Positions 45,844 through 55,595 of a stretch of DNA of 64,000 bases are shown here, piece by piece (the first letter of the stretch is position 1; each line of letters begins with the position of its first letter). Under the pieces are notes generated by a model. That model was not told the DNA's origin. It saw nothing but the letters and a program-made list of their open reading frames with translations, and ran no database searches. The position numbers and the translations under genes were made by a program. Origin of the DNA: Desulfobulbus rhabdoformis. Lineage in GTDB: Bacteria > Desulfobacterota > Desulfobulbia > Desulfobulbales > Desulfobulbaceae. The stretch lies in NCBI RefSeq assembly GCF_016919065.1, contig NZ_JAFFQA010000006.1, forward strand, positions 1-64,000, in the 5' to 3' direction.

Positions 45844-46926
45844 TCAGCCGTTTTTCTTGGAAAAATCGTTCATGAAATCAACCAGTTTCTCAATGCCTTC
45901 TTGAGGAAACGCGTTGTAGATAGAGGCGCGACACCCCCCGACAGATCGGTGCCCTTTGAGGCCGTCCAGGCCGACCGCTGTTGCCTCTTGGATGAATTGG
46001 GCCTCAAGTTCTGCGGTGGGCAGGTTAAAGGCGATGTTCATCATAGAGCGGGAGTCGATTTCGGCATGACCACGGTAAAAATCGGTGGAGTCGATGACTT
46101 CATAGACCAGATCTGCTTTCTTGCGGTTGATTTTTTCAATGGCGCTGACGCCTCCCTGCTCTTTGAGCCAGTTCATAACCCGACCAACACAGTAGATACC
46201 AAAACAGGGGGGGGTGTTGAACATGGATCCCTTCTCTGCGTGGGTCTTGTATTTGAGCATTGTGGGGACAGTGTCACCGACCTGCTCTAAAAGATCATCA
46301 CGGATAATAACCAGAGTGACCCCGGCAGGACCGATATTTTTCTGTGCACCGGCGAAGATAAGGCCAAATTTACTGACGTCAAAAGGACGGGAAAAGATAT
46401 CTGACGACATATCGGATATCAGCATGGCATCCTTGGCGGGCATAGCAGGGAACTGGGTGCCGTAGATAGTGTTATTGCTCACAAAATAGAGGTACTTGCT
46501 CTCAGCGGCAACTTCGTATTCAGCGTCGGTAGGAACACGGTTAAACGTGGTGGCTTCGGAGGTATAAGCAACATTGATATCGCCAAAGAGTTTGGCTTCT
46601 TTGATGGCCTTTTTAGACCAGACACCGGTATTGAGATAGGTTGCCTTATCCCCTGGCTGCAGCAGGTTCATCGGCACCATAAAAAATTGAGAACTGGCTC
46701 CACCTTGTAAAAAGAGTACTTTATAATTGGCCGGAACCCCAAGTAACTCACGGATCAGCGCTTCAGCCTCATCGGCTACAGCCATGAACTCTTTGGAGCG
46801 GTGGCTGAGTTCGATTAAGCCAATGCCTTTATTCTTGTAATTAACGATATCAACAGCGGCTTCCTGAAGAACTGAATAGGGCAGGGTGCCGGGTCCGGGA
46901 CTGAAGTTATAAATTCTTTCGGGCAT
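45844..46926 (-). CDS. serC: Phosphoserine aminotransferase
   Basis: The product has 360 residues, the usual SerC length. It opens with YNFSPGPGTLPYSVL and has IELSHRSKEFMAV, VLFLQGGASSQF, LNTGVWSKKAIKEA and the pyridoxal-phosphate lysine in FAGAQKNIGPAG, then HRSVGGCRASIYNAFP. SerC converts 3-phosphohydroxypyruvate to phosphoserine in serine synthesis, and can also act in vitamin B6 synthesis. AAGGAGAGAGG lies before the ATG. It is 69 bp after the trmL stop; a terminator hairpin follows. Confidence 0.97.
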   Translation of the reverse strand: MPERIYNFSPGPGTLPYSVLQEAAVDIVNYKNKGIGLIELSHRSKEFMAVADEAEALIRELLGVPANYKVLFLQGGASSQFFMVPMNLLQPGDKATYLNTGVWSKKAIKEAKLFGDINVAYTSEATTFNRVPTDAEYEVAAESKYLYFVSNNTIYGTQFPAMPAKDAMLISDMSSDIFSRPFDVSKFGLIFAGAQKNIGPAGVTLVIIRDDLLEQVGDTVPTMLKYKTHAEKGSMFNTPPCFGIYCVGRVMNWLKEQGGVSAIEKINRKKADLVYEVIDSTDFYRGHAEIDSRSMMNIAFNLPTAELEAQFIQEATAVGLDGLKGHRSVGGCRASIYNAFPQEGIEKLVDFMNDFSKKNG

Positions 46927-46995
46927 TCCTCTCTCTCCTTGGTACGCGCTTGAATAGTTGGTTACTTTTTGGGGGCTGCTATTTTGAGTGTCGGG

Positions 46996-47457
46996 TTACC
47001 CGCGGATTTGCCGCAGGGCCTCATAAAGAACGATACCCGCAGACATGGCCAGATTGAGGCTGCGGATATGGTTGTTACTCATGGGAATGGTCAAGCAGCG
47101 GTCACTATACAGCTTGATCAGATCTTCGGGCAAGCCTTTTGTCTCTTTACCAAAGACCAGCTTGTCTCCTGGGTGAAACTGGACATCTGTATACAATCGC
47201 TCTGTTTTTGTGGTTAAAAAATGAAGCGTGTTCTCCTGTTGGTCGTTGAGGAATGTCTCGAAATTTGGCCAGTGATTGATCTGGACAAAGGGCCAATAAT
47301 CAAGTCCCGCCCGTTTAAGATGTTTGTCATCCACCTTAAAACCGAGAGGGTGCACCAAATCCAGGATGGTATCTGTCGCTCCACAGAGCCGGGCAATGGA
47401 CCCGGTGTTGGGTGGAATTTCCGGTTCAACCAGAACGATGTGTAGGGGCTCAGCCAT
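46996..47457 (-). CDS. trmL: tRNA (cytidine/uridine-34 2'-O)-methyltransferase
   Basis: The product has 153 residues, as expected of TrmL, a SPOUT-fold enzyme that methylates the wobble base of leucine tRNAs. Signatures are HIVLVEPEIPPNTGSIARLC, HLKRAGLDYW, FGKETKGLP and the knot segment IPMSNNHIRSLNLAMSAGI, close to the family pattern IPM....RSLNL. The first gene of the leftward set that continues with serC. Confidence 0.95.
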   Translation of the reverse strand: MAEPLHIVLVEPEIPPNTGSIARLCGATDTILDLVHPLGFKVDDKHLKRAGLDYWPFVQINHWPNFETFLNDQQENTLHFLTTKTERLYTDVQFHPGDKLVFGKETKGLPEDLIKLYSDRCLTIPMSNNHIRSLNLAMSAGIVLYEALRQIRG

Positions 47458-47827
47458 TTAAATTACCTTCAACTTAAAAAACAGAAAAATAGACACCGTA
47501 TGTACAGAATATGGATAGAGGTTGCAAATTTAAAAATACAGTTTACATTCTTTGATCCGCTTTTCGTTGTTGCCGCGCAATTCTTCAGTATGCTCATCAG
47601 AGGCTGAAATGATTCAAAACACTCAGGGGATATCCTGAGGGCTGAGTTTTTTCACTCAACGCGCAAGAATCGCATTCAATTTGAGCCAGGTATAGAGCTG
47701 ATATTTCAATTCTACATTGGGAATATGGGGAGATGCATTTTTTAAGGGAACTTGAGTGAACCAAGTTACCCCTGGTCGTCTACAACGATTTTCGCCCCAC
47801 AGACACCTTCATCATAGCGGGAAAAAT
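47458..47827. other. Divergent intergenic region between trmL and lysC
   Basis: About 370 bp that should hold promoters for both directions. A small hairpin CTCAGG/CCTGAG lies near 47623-47640. No riboswitch typical of lysine genes is recognisable. The lysC frame is open back to 47756 but without family similarity. Confidence 0.4.
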
Positions 47828-49069
47828 ATGGCGCTCATCGTACAAAAATTTGGGGGAACCTCTGTAGGTTCCACTGAAAAAATCAAGGCAGTTGCCCAAC
47901 GGGTAATCAAAAATCACAAGGCAGGCAACCGGATGGTGGTGGTTCTCTCAGCCATGTCCGGTGAAACCGATCGTTTAACGGGGCTTGCAAATGACATTCA
48001 GCGTATTCCTAACTCTCGCGAGATGGATATGCTCCTGGCCACCGGAGAGCAGGTTACGGTGGCGCTTTTTGCCATGGCGGTCAAGGAAGCAGGCTATGAT
48101 GCGGTCTCCCTTTTGGGGGATCAGGTAGCCATTCATACCGATAATATGCACACCAAGGCACGAATTGATTCTATTGACCCCGAAAATATTAGCAAATATC
48201 TGGATCAAAACAAGATTGTCACCATCGCTGGCTTTCAGGGCGTGGCCGACAACGGTGACATTACCACCCTTGGCCGCGGCGGCTCAGATACCACAGCGGT
48301 AGCTTTGGCTGCGGCTCTCCAGGCCGATGCCTGTGAAATTTTTACCGATGTTGAAGGGGTCTATACCACCGACCCCAATGTCTGTGCTCAGGCGAAAAAG
48401 ATTGACTACATCAGTTATGACGAAATGCTGGAGTTGGCAAGCCTTGGTGCCAAGGTGCTCGACATTCGTTCGGTTGGGTTGGCAAAACGGTTTAGCGTAC
48501 CTGTCCATGTACGTTCCACATTTTCTGAAAATATTGGTACCTGGGTCGTTGAGGAGGAGAAAATTATGGAATCCATGCTGGTATCCGGCATTACCTACAG
48601 TAAAAAAGAAGCTCGAATCACCATCAAGAAAGTTCCGGATCAACCCGGAGTTGCGGCAAAAATCTTTCTCCCCATCAGTGATGCGGGTATTTTGGTTGAT
48701 ATGATCATTCAAAATACTACAGATGGGCAGCTCACAGATATGACCTTCACGGTTCCACGCAATGATTACCAGCGTGCCATGGACATTTTGCAAAACGTGG
48801 CTAAAGATATTAAGGCAGATTCAGTGAGTGGCGATAAGGACATAGCCAAGGTCTCCATTGTTGGTGTCGGTATGCGTAACCACACGGGGATTGCCTCCAC
48901 CATGTTCCAGATCCTTGCCAAAGAAGGGATCAATATGATGATGGTCTCCACCTCTGAGATTAAAGTTTCCTGCATTATTGCTGAAAAATATACGGAACTT
49001 GCTGTTCGGACACTGCATGATGCCTTTGCTCTGGACAAAGATAATGCCCCCATAGAAGAGACCGAGTAA
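47828..49069 (+). CDS. lysC: Aspartate kinase
   Basis: The product has 413 residues from the ATG at 47828; the upstream 24 codons of the frame are not family sequence. It starts MALIVQKFGGTSVGS, the kinase phosphate loop, and has VVLSAMSGETDRL, LLATGEQV, TTLGRGGSDTTAVALA and TDVEGVYTTDP. Two ACT domains follow (residues about 265-400), the site of feedback inhibition by lysine or threonine. The enzyme phosphorylates aspartate at the head of lysine, threonine and methionine synthesis. cimA starts 6 bp after the stop. Confidence 0.97.
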   Translation: MALIVQKFGGTSVGSTEKIKAVAQRVIKNHKAGNRMVVVLSAMSGETDRLTGLANDIQRIPNSREMDMLLATGEQVTVALFAMAVKEAGYDAVSLLGDQVAIHTDNMHTKARIDSIDPENISKYLDQNKIVTIAGFQGVADNGDITTLGRGGSDTTAVALAAALQADACEIFTDVEGVYTTDPNVCAQAKKIDYISYDEMLELASLGAKVLDIRSVGLAKRFSVPVHVRSTFSENIGTWVVEEEKIMESMLVSGITYSKKEARITIKKVPDQPGVAAKIFLPISDAGILVDMIIQNTTDGQLTDMTFTVPRNDYQRAMDILQNVAKDIKADSVSGDKDIAKVSIVGVGMRNHTGIASTMFQILAKEGINMMMVSTSEIKVSCIIAEKYTELAVRTLHDAFALDKDNAPIEETE

Positions 49070-49075
49070 GAGATA

Positions 49076-50671
49076 ATGTCCCGCGTTATAGAGCTGTACG
49101 ACACCACCCTTAGAGATGGAACTCAAGCCGAAAATTTCAATCTTTCGGTGGATGATAAAATCAAGGTATGCAGGCAACTTGACCGAATTGGTATTGATTT
49201 TATCGAGGGTGGCTGGCCAGGTTCAAACCCTCTGGCCGTGGAATTTTTCAAAAAAATGCAAGATGTCGAGCTAAAACAGGCAAAACTTGCCGCCTTTGGC
49301 TCAACCAGGCATTTTCAGAAAAAGCCTGAACATGACGGTAATTTGCAGGCATTGCTTGCTGCGAAGACACCAGCAATTACCATTTTCGGAAAGAGTTGGG
49401 ATATCCACGTCATTGATGCCCTACGGATCGAACTGAAAGATAATCTTACCATTATCGAGGACTCGCTTGCCTTTCTCCGGCCACAGGTCGAGCATCTGCT
49501 CTATGACGCCGAGCATTTTTTCGATGGTTTTAAAAATAACCGGGAATACTGTCTTGCAACCATTGGTCGTGCAATTGCCGGTGGGGCTGAGACTATTATC
49601 CTCTGCGACACCAACGGCGGCACACTGCCCCAAGAAATTCCCGCAATCATGGAACGGGTAAAGCAGTTTGTGGCCGAGCAAGGGAAAGAGGTTAAGATTG
49701 GTATTCATCCCCACAATGACTCGGAAACCGCGGTGGCAAACGCCCTGATATCCGTTGATATGGGGGCAAGCCAGGTACAGGGGACCATTAACGGTTTTGG
49801 TGAGCGGTGCGGTAACGCCAACCTGACCTCGATTATACCGGCCATTGTCTTTAAAATGGGGCTTGAGTGTAAGGTGGGCAAATATATAGACTGCCTCTAC
49901 ACCACGGCACGTATGGTCAATGAACTTGCCAATCTGCCGCATAATCGTTACCAGCCTTATGTAGGGGAGTCCTCCTTTGCCCATAAGGCAGGGATCCATG
50001 TCAGTGCGGTCCAGCGCAACCCAATGACCTACGAGCATATTGAACCTGCAAAGGTGGGCAATGTACGTAGGGTTCTCATCTCTGACCAGTCCGGACGGGC
50101 CAATGTGCTGATGAAGGCGCGCAAGTATGGACTTGATCTGGAAAGCAGCGATCCGCGTATGGCCAATATCGTCAAAGAACTCAAGGAGTTGGAAAACCGC
50201 GGTTACCAGTACGAGGCAGCGGAGGCAAGTTTTGAGCTCTTGATGCGGCGTGCGCTTGGCCTGCATCAGGATTACTTCGACCTGGAAGCCTTTCGCGTCA
50301 TGAATCATAAGTACGATATCAGCAAGAACCCCTTGACCGAGGCCACTATTCGCCTTTGGGTGAACGGCCAGGCTGAACACACCGCCGCCATGGGCGATGG
50401 ACCGGTCAACGCCCTGGATAAGGCATTGCGTAAGGCGCTCATCCGGTTTTATCCGTCACTTGAGGATATGGAGCTTCACGATTACAAGGTACGTGTACTG
50501 ACAGGTGAACATGGCACCGGGGCCAAGGTACGTGTACTTGTTGAAAGCAAGGATCTTGAAGAGAGTTGGGGGACAGTTGGCGTGTCAGTCAACATCATTG
50601 AAGCCAGCTGGCAGGCGCTTGCCGATAGTATTAATTACAAATTGATGAAGGATGGTAAATCCGATAGCTGA
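49076..50671 (+). CDS. cimA: (R)-citramalate synthase
   Basis: The product has 531 residues. The HMGL-like barrel opens with IELYDTTLRDGTQAENF, has GIHPHNDSETAVANAL (metal-binding histidines) and GTINGFGERCGNANL, and ends with the C-terminal regulatory dimer domain, as in the longer CimA type. The enzyme condenses pyruvate with acetyl-CoA to citramalate, the threonine-independent start of isoleucine synthesis that is common in deltaproteobacteria. Placement right after lysC ties two entry points of branched-chain and aspartate-family amino acids. The next gene overlaps its last 20 bp. Confidence 0.96.
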   Translation: MSRVIELYDTTLRDGTQAENFNLSVDDKIKVCRQLDRIGIDFIEGGWPGSNPLAVEFFKKMQDVELKQAKLAAFGSTRHFQKKPEHDGNLQALLAAKTPAITIFGKSWDIHVIDALRIELKDNLTIIEDSLAFLRPQVEHLLYDAEHFFDGFKNNREYCLATIGRAIAGGAETIILCDTNGGTLPQEIPAIMERVKQFVAEQGKEVKIGIHPHNDSETAVANALISVDMGASQVQGTINGFGERCGNANLTSIIPAIVFKMGLECKVGKYIDCLYTTARMVNELANLPHNRYQPYVGESSFAHKAGIHVSAVQRNPMTYEHIEPAKVGNVRRVLISDQSGRANVLMKARKYGLDLESSDPRMANIVKELKELENRGYQYEAAEASFELLMRRALGLHQDYFDLEAFRVMNHKYDISKNPLTEATIRLWVNGQAEHTAAMGDGPVNALDKALRKALIRFYPSLEDMELHDYKVRVLTGEHGTGAKVRVLVESKDLEESWGTVGVSVNIIEASWQALADSINYKLMKDGKSDS

Positions 50672-51134
50672 TAGGGTCATTGTTCTTCATCGGGGCAGAG
50701 ATAGGGACAAGCGCGCGCTTGTCCTTTTTCTTTTCGGCCTTGTGCTCATTCTTGTTGATTTTTGGCCCAGTGTCCACAAATTAGAAACACGACACTACGG
50801 TCTTCAGCCTGACTCTCATACACAACTGATCTGGACGGCTCCCAACCAAAAAAAAGCCAATTTTATACCGCTCAGCTCAAATGGTATTCGTAATAAGGCC
50901 ATAGCTGCCCGCTATGCCCTTTTTTTGTTTGAACCATTAGCCATAAACCGGGCAAGCCAACAGGATTTGGAGCTGCTACCTGGTGTCGGCATTCAATTGG
51001 CAAAAAATATCAGGGAGTTCATTGCGATACACGGAACACTCAACAGTGTTGAAGATTTGCATAAAATTAGTGGGATAGGGCCGAAAAAAGCTCAGCAGCT
51101 ACAACCGCTGATCACCTTTGTACAGGACGAATAA
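50652..51134 (+). CDS. ComEA-like helix-hairpin-helix protein
   Basis: The product has 160 residues. The start at ATG 50652 overlaps the end of cimA in another frame. A membrane helix lies near residues 22-40 (RALVLFLFGLVLILVDFWP). The C-terminal third holds two helix-hairpin-helix motifs (INRASQQDLELLPGVGIQLAKNI and HKISGIGPKKAQQL), split here by the family's usual spacing, as in ComEA DNA receptors. ComEA binds DNA outside the membrane during natural uptake; many orphan forms exist and competence is not implied. miaA follows 12 bp later. Confidence 0.8.
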   Translation: MVNPIADRVIVLHRGRDRDKRALVLFLFGLVLILVDFWPSVHKLETRHYGLQPDSHTQLIWTAPNQKKANFIPLSSNGIRNKAIAARYALFLFEPLAINRASQQDLELLPGVGIQLAKNIREFIAIHGTLNSVEDLHKISGIGPKKAQQLQPLITFVQDE

Positions 51135-51146
51135 ATCATCAGTACA

Positions 51147-52094
51147 ATGTCTGAAACCAAGCGAATTACATCTCCGGTGCTTGTCTTGATTGGCCCCACG
51201 GCCATCGGTAAAACAGCACTTTCCCTTGAAATGGCGGCTCGGTTCAGTTGCGAGATCATTTCCATGGACTCCATGCAGGTGTATCGGCTCATGGATATAG
51301 GTACCGCCAAGGCAACTGTTGAAGAGCGCAGTCAGGTACCGCATTATCTTATCGATATTGTGAATCCGGATGACCAGTATGATGCAGCCCGGTTTGTTCA
51401 CGATGCTTTGGCCGCCGTTGAAGAGATTATAAAAAAGGGCAAAGTTCCCTTGATCACAGGGGGCACGGGGTTGTATCTCCGTGCGCTTTTGAATGGACTC
51501 TTTGAGGAAATCAAAGTGCCGGAGAGTCTGCGCCATGCCCTGCAGCTCAGGCTTGAACAAGAGGGAAGAGAGTCACTCTTTCAAGAGTTTTGCCGGGTTG
51601 ACCCGGAAAGCAGTTCTCGAATCCATAAAAATGATACGCAGCGTCTGCTCAGAGGCCTCGAAATTTTTCTGGCCACTGGCCGTCCCTGGTCGCAGCATCT
51701 CAAGGAGCAGACTAAAAGACAGCCGCCTGTTCATTTTACCCGACTGCTTCAAATAGGATTGCGCACCGAACGATCTATCTTGTATGATCGTATAAAATTG
51801 CGAACAAACAAGATGATGTGTCCAGCATTTCAGCAAGAGGTTGAATCTCTTTTGGCAGGGGGGTACGGCCCTGAACTGAGTTCGATGCAGTCAATCGGCT
51901 ACCGGCATATGGTGGGGTATCTGCAGGGGTGCTGGGATTTTGCCGCGGCAACCACGAGCCTTATTCAAGATACCCGCCGTTATGCAAAGCGCCAGTTTAC
52001 CTGGTTTAATCGCTCTGAAGATATCCGCTGGTATGATGTGGATCAACCTGCTAAAGTGTTGGCCGATGCGGAACATTTTCTTCAGGTAGAATAA
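51147..52094 (+). CDS. miaA: tRNA dimethylallyltransferase
   Basis: The product has 315 residues. The P-loop is LIGPTAIGKTALS, followed by ISMDSMQVYRLMDIGTAKA, YLIDIVNPDDQYDAARF and LITGGTGLYLRAL, all MiaA hallmarks. MiaA adds a dimethylallyl group to A37 of tRNAs that read codons starting with U. MiaB, which carries out the next step (methylthiolation), is encoded at 55843, so the full ms2i6A pathway is present in this window. It ends the lysC-cimA-comEA-like-miaA run. Confidence 0.97.
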   Translation: MSETKRITSPVLVLIGPTAIGKTALSLEMAARFSCEIISMDSMQVYRLMDIGTAKATVEERSQVPHYLIDIVNPDDQYDAARFVHDALAAVEEIIKKGKVPLITGGTGLYLRALLNGLFEEIKVPESLRHALQLRLEQEGRESLFQEFCRVDPESSSRIHKNDTQRLLRGLEIFLATGRPWSQHLKEQTKRQPPVHFTRLLQIGLRTERSILYDRIKLRTNKMMCPAFQQEVESLLAGGYGPELSSMQSIGYRHMVGYLQGCWDFAAATTSLIQDTRRYAKRQFTWFNRSEDIRWYDVDQPAKVLADAEHFLQVE

Positions 52095-52213
52095 CTTTTA
52101 GCGGCCTGAATAGAGCTTATACCACTCTTCTTCCTGAGTTCTCCTGTCCTTTAAACCTGGATCCTGAGGATTCAGGATGAAGACATCTTCACTTACAATT
52201 ACGAACTATTGCG

Positions 52214-53965
52214 ATGCCACACCCTCTGTATATTTTATCTCCCCATCTGAAAAATCCGGAAACAAAACGATTTGGGGCTCAAGCAGCCAATCATTTTCGT
52301 TTGCCTCCCCAGCTTGGAGAGATCTTATACGTACGCGGCATCGATACACTTGAACGGATTGATCAATTTCTTAATCCTCAGCTTACCATGCTGCCATCAC
52401 CCGATTCCATGAAAGGAATTGAGGCAGGGGTGCGTATTCTTCTTGAGGCCTATAAAAATCAACTCCCCATACTCATTCACGGGGACTATGATGTGGACGG
52501 CATCACCTCAACCACCTTACTGACTGCTTTCTTCCGTGAGATCGGAATTTCGACCTGTTACGTCATTCCTAATCGACTTGAAGAACGGTATGGTCTTTCA
52601 AGACACTCGATCAGGCGCCTCATCGAGCAACTTGACAATCCTGGCAGGGGAGGGGTGTTGATTACGGTTGATTGCGGGATTACAGCCATCGACGAGGTCG
52701 AATATGCCCGGCAACAGGGATTTGATGTCATCATCACCGATCACCATGAGCCACAGGCTGAATTGCCCCGTGCTGGCGCCATAATCAACCCCAAACAGGC
52801 TGACTGCCTTTTCCCTTTTTCCCAGCTTGCCGGAGTTGGGGTGGCCTTCTACCTTGTCATGGCCTTGCGCAAGGCTTTTACAGAACACGGTGTTTTTGAT
52901 GGCACCCAGCTCAACTTGAAAAAATATCTCGATCTTGTGGCGCTGGGAACGGTGGCTGATGTGGTGCCTCTGGTTGGGATAAATCGTATTTTGGTGCGGG
53001 CAGGCCTTGAGGTATTATCAGAAAAACAGCGACCAGGGGTTCATGCGCTCTGTGAGCGTTGCGGCATCGCTGAGCGAGAAATATTAGCCGAAGACATCTC
53101 CTATAGACTGGCCCCGCGAATCAATGCCTCTGGTCGGCTCGGAGAACCGGGGGTCGCTGTTGAATTACTGCTCTCGCAGACCTCCCAGACAGCCCAAGAT
53201 CCGGCTGATGCCCTCGATCAGTTTAATGTTGAGCGTAAAACACTTGAGCTTGATGCCTTGGAAGCAATAGAAATACAGTGCAAAGAGCAGATCGCAACGG
53301 GTAGGGAAGGGTTGGCAATCTATCAGGAAGGGTGCCATCCCGGGGTATTGGGTATTGTCGCATCTCGTATAGCCGAGCGGTATGGTCGTCCGGTAATCAT
53401 TTTCACTGATGAACAGGTCGGTGCCGATTCCACAAGCCTCAAAGGTTCCGGGCGTTCGGTAGCCGGGGTGCATCTCTTTGATTTACTTGAACAGTGCAAA
53501 GAGTTTATTTCTCAGTATGGTGGACACGCCATGGCCATTGGCCTGACCATAGAACAGGCAAATATAGAACATTTTGCTGAACTTTTTAACGCCAAGGTGT
53601 GCGGTTGTGGTGAACCTCTGGGACAGGGCAGGGGGATAGAAATTGATTACCACTTTACTGAAAAAAAGGCATTGACCAAGCACTTTGCACGTGCGTTGCA
53701 GCGACTGCAACCCTTTGGCGAGGGGAATCCAGAGCCAAGCTTTTTGTTATCCCGTGAGCGTTTGATGCATCCCAAGCGGAGTAACGGGCATTTACGTTTT
53801 CGAGTTCAGGCAAATGGTCATGTTTTTCCTGGGATTGGCTTTCATCTGGCTGAAAATGGACATAATTACAAGAGCCCCCATGATCTGGTTTTCCATTTGA
53901 AACGATCCTGGTTTCGAGGGATAGAGCAGGATCAGGTCCAGGCTACCCATGTTTTACTGCCTTGA
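52214..53965 (+). CDS. recJ: Single-strand DNA-specific exonuclease RecJ
   Basis: The product has 583 residues, typical of RecJ. The DHH metal sites are LIHGDYDVDGITST, ITVDCGIT and ITDHHEP, then GTVADVVPL. The DHHA1 region carries SGRSVAGVHLFD and QYGGHAMAIGLTIE, and the C-terminal OB fold binds DNA. RecJ degrades single-stranded DNA 5' to 3' in recombination and mismatch repair. It stands between miaA (119 bp gap) and purB. Confidence 0.96.
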   Translation: MPHPLYILSPHLKNPETKRFGAQAANHFRLPPQLGEILYVRGIDTLERIDQFLNPQLTMLPSPDSMKGIEAGVRILLEAYKNQLPILIHGDYDVDGITSTTLLTAFFREIGISTCYVIPNRLEERYGLSRHSIRRLIEQLDNPGRGGVLITVDCGITAIDEVEYARQQGFDVIITDHHEPQAELPRAGAIINPKQADCLFPFSQLAGVGVAFYLVMALRKAFTEHGVFDGTQLNLKKYLDLVALGTVADVVPLVGINRILVRAGLEVLSEKQRPGVHALCERCGIAEREILAEDISYRLAPRINASGRLGEPGVAVELLLSQTSQTAQDPADALDQFNVERKTLELDALEAIEIQCKEQIATGREGLAIYQEGCHPGVLGIVASRIAERYGRPVIIFTDEQVGADSTSLKGSGRSVAGVHLFDLLEQCKEFISQYGGHAMAIGLTIEQANIEHFAELFNAKVCGCGEPLGQGRGIEIDYHFTEKKALTKHFARALQRLQPFGEGNPEPSFLLSRERLMHPKRSNGHLRFRVQANGHVFPGIGFHLAENGHNYKSPHDLVFHLKRSWFRGIEQDQVQATHVLLP

Positions 53966-53990
53966 ATTCATTACCATATCTAAAATTTAA

Positions 53991-54006
53991 CATAATATAT
54001 ATTATG
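53991..54006. promoter_or_regulatory. 16-bp perfect palindrome upstream of purB
   Basis: CATAATATATATTATG is an exact palindrome about 120 bp before the purB ATG and 25 bp after the recJ stop. It could be an operator for a dimeric regulator or part of an AT-rich promoter. No further copy was noticed. Confidence 0.35.
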
Positions 54007-54126
54007 CGACATTGTGAAATTCGAGAAACTCAGCTCTGTGTTGTCAGCACTGCGTTTTCTTCATCCAGTGTTGCGTGAAGCTTTTTTGAGCTTTCCCTTA
54101 TCCTTTAACCCCATAGAGACAACGCC

Positions 54127-55569
54127 ATGAATCGTGAGATCTATCAGGAGCCTTTGGTATCCCGTTACACCAGCCGCGCTATGCAGGAATTGTTTTCCGA
54201 GCGGTTTAAATTTACCCAGTGGCGTAAATGCTGGGTTGCTCTTGCCGAGGCCCAGCATGAACTCGGACTTGGTGCGGTCACCGCTGAAATGGTGGCTGAA
54301 TTAAAAGCCAATATCGAAAATATCGATTTTGATGTGGCCACGGCCAAAGAGCGCGAGATTCGTCACGATGTCATGGCTCATGTTTTTGCCTACGGCCAGT
54401 GTTGTCCGCTTGCTGAGCCGATTATCCATCTGGGGGCCACCTCACAGTTTGTTGTCTGCAACACCGATCTTTTTGTGCAGAAACAGGCGCTTCAACTGGT
54501 TAAATCCGCATTGATTCAGGTTATTGCGAACCTGGAGAAATTTTGCCGCACTCACAGGGATTTAGCCACACTTGGCTATACCCACTACCAACCTGCACAG
54601 CCTACTACGGTTGGTAAGCGTAACACTTTGTATTTGCAAGATTTATTAATGGATCTGGATTACGTCGAGTCGCTTGAGAAACAACTCAAGGCCCGTGGGG
54701 CCAAGGGAACCGTCGGCACCCAGGCTACATTTATTGAGCTTTTTAATGGGGATCACGAAAAGGTCCGTAAACTTGATCGGTTAGTGGCTAAAAAACTTGG
54801 TTTTGACCAGGTTTTTGCCGTGACTGGCCAGACCTATCCTCGCAAGCTCGATATGAAAACATCCGAGACTCTCGCAGGCATTGGCGAGTCGGCACACAAA
54901 TTTGCTGTTGATCTTCGCCTGCTTTCCAACCTCAAGGTTCAGGAAGAGCCCTTTGCCAGCAAACAGGTGGGGAGTTCTGCCATGGCCTATAAACGAAATC
55001 CCATGCGAAGTGAGCGCATGACCGGCCTGGCCCGAAAACTTATGGGCCTGCCAGTGAACTTCGGAGCGACCGCTGCCAATCAGTGGTTTGAGCGAACCCT
55101 GGATGACTCCGCAATTCGCCGTATGGATATGGCCCAGGCCTTTTTGCTCACGGATGCCGTATTGAAGCTATATATCAACATTACCAGTGATATGGTTGTT
55201 TATCCGAAACAAATTGAGAAGCACCTTCGCGAAGAACTCCCCTTCATGGCCACCGAAAAAATTCTCATGGCCTGTGTTGAGCGCGGCAAAAGTCGTCAGG
55301 AGATGCATGAAGTCATACGCGAACATTCCGTTGCTGCCGGCTTTGACGTTAAGATGAAGGGCTTGACCAATAACTTGCTTGAGCGTCTATCTGCAGATGA
55401 CCGTGTCCCCTTTGAAACCAAGGAATTGGAAGAGCTTATCGGTGACTACCAGCAGTTTACAGGCCGTGCCGGTATGCAGACCAGTGAATATCTCGACGAA
55501 CATGTGGTCCCGGTCTTGGAGAAATACCAGGGGCTGTTGGGTAATTTCGACGCTACCATCTCAGTTTAA
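54127..55569 (+). CDS. purB: Adenylosuccinate lyase
   Basis: The product has 480 residues, of the longer PurB type. Blocks include YTSRAMQELFSERFKFTQWRK, VMAHVFAYGQ, HLGATSQFVVCNTDLF, THYQPAQPTTVGKR and the flexible signature loop GSSAMAYKRNPMRSER with the catalytic serine. PurB acts twice in purine synthesis, releasing fumarate from SAICAR and from adenylosuccinate. A DUF4911-type gene follows 26 bp later. Confidence 0.97.
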   Translation: MNREIYQEPLVSRYTSRAMQELFSERFKFTQWRKCWVALAEAQHELGLGAVTAEMVAELKANIENIDFDVATAKEREIRHDVMAHVFAYGQCCPLAEPIIHLGATSQFVVCNTDLFVQKQALQLVKSALIQVIANLEKFCRTHRDLATLGYTHYQPAQPTTVGKRNTLYLQDLLMDLDYVESLEKQLKARGAKGTVGTQATFIELFNGDHEKVRKLDRLVAKKLGFDQVFAVTGQTYPRKLDMKTSETLAGIGESAHKFAVDLRLLSNLKVQEEPFASKQVGSSAMAYKRNPMRSERMTGLARKLMGLPVNFGATAANQWFERTLDDSAIRRMDMAQAFLLTDAVLKLYINITSDMVVYPKQIEKHLREELPFMATEKILMACVERGKSRQEMHEVIREHSVAAGFDVKMKGLTNNLLERLSADDRVPFETKELEELIGDYQQFTGRAGMQTSEYLDEHVVPVLEKYQGLLGNFDATISV

Positions 55570-55595
55570 TACTCGCTTACAAGTACGAGAGAGAT

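Noticed and set aside
47458..47827. Lysine riboswitch before lysC
   Set aside because: The region shows only a small hairpin and none of the conserved lysine-riboswitch core.
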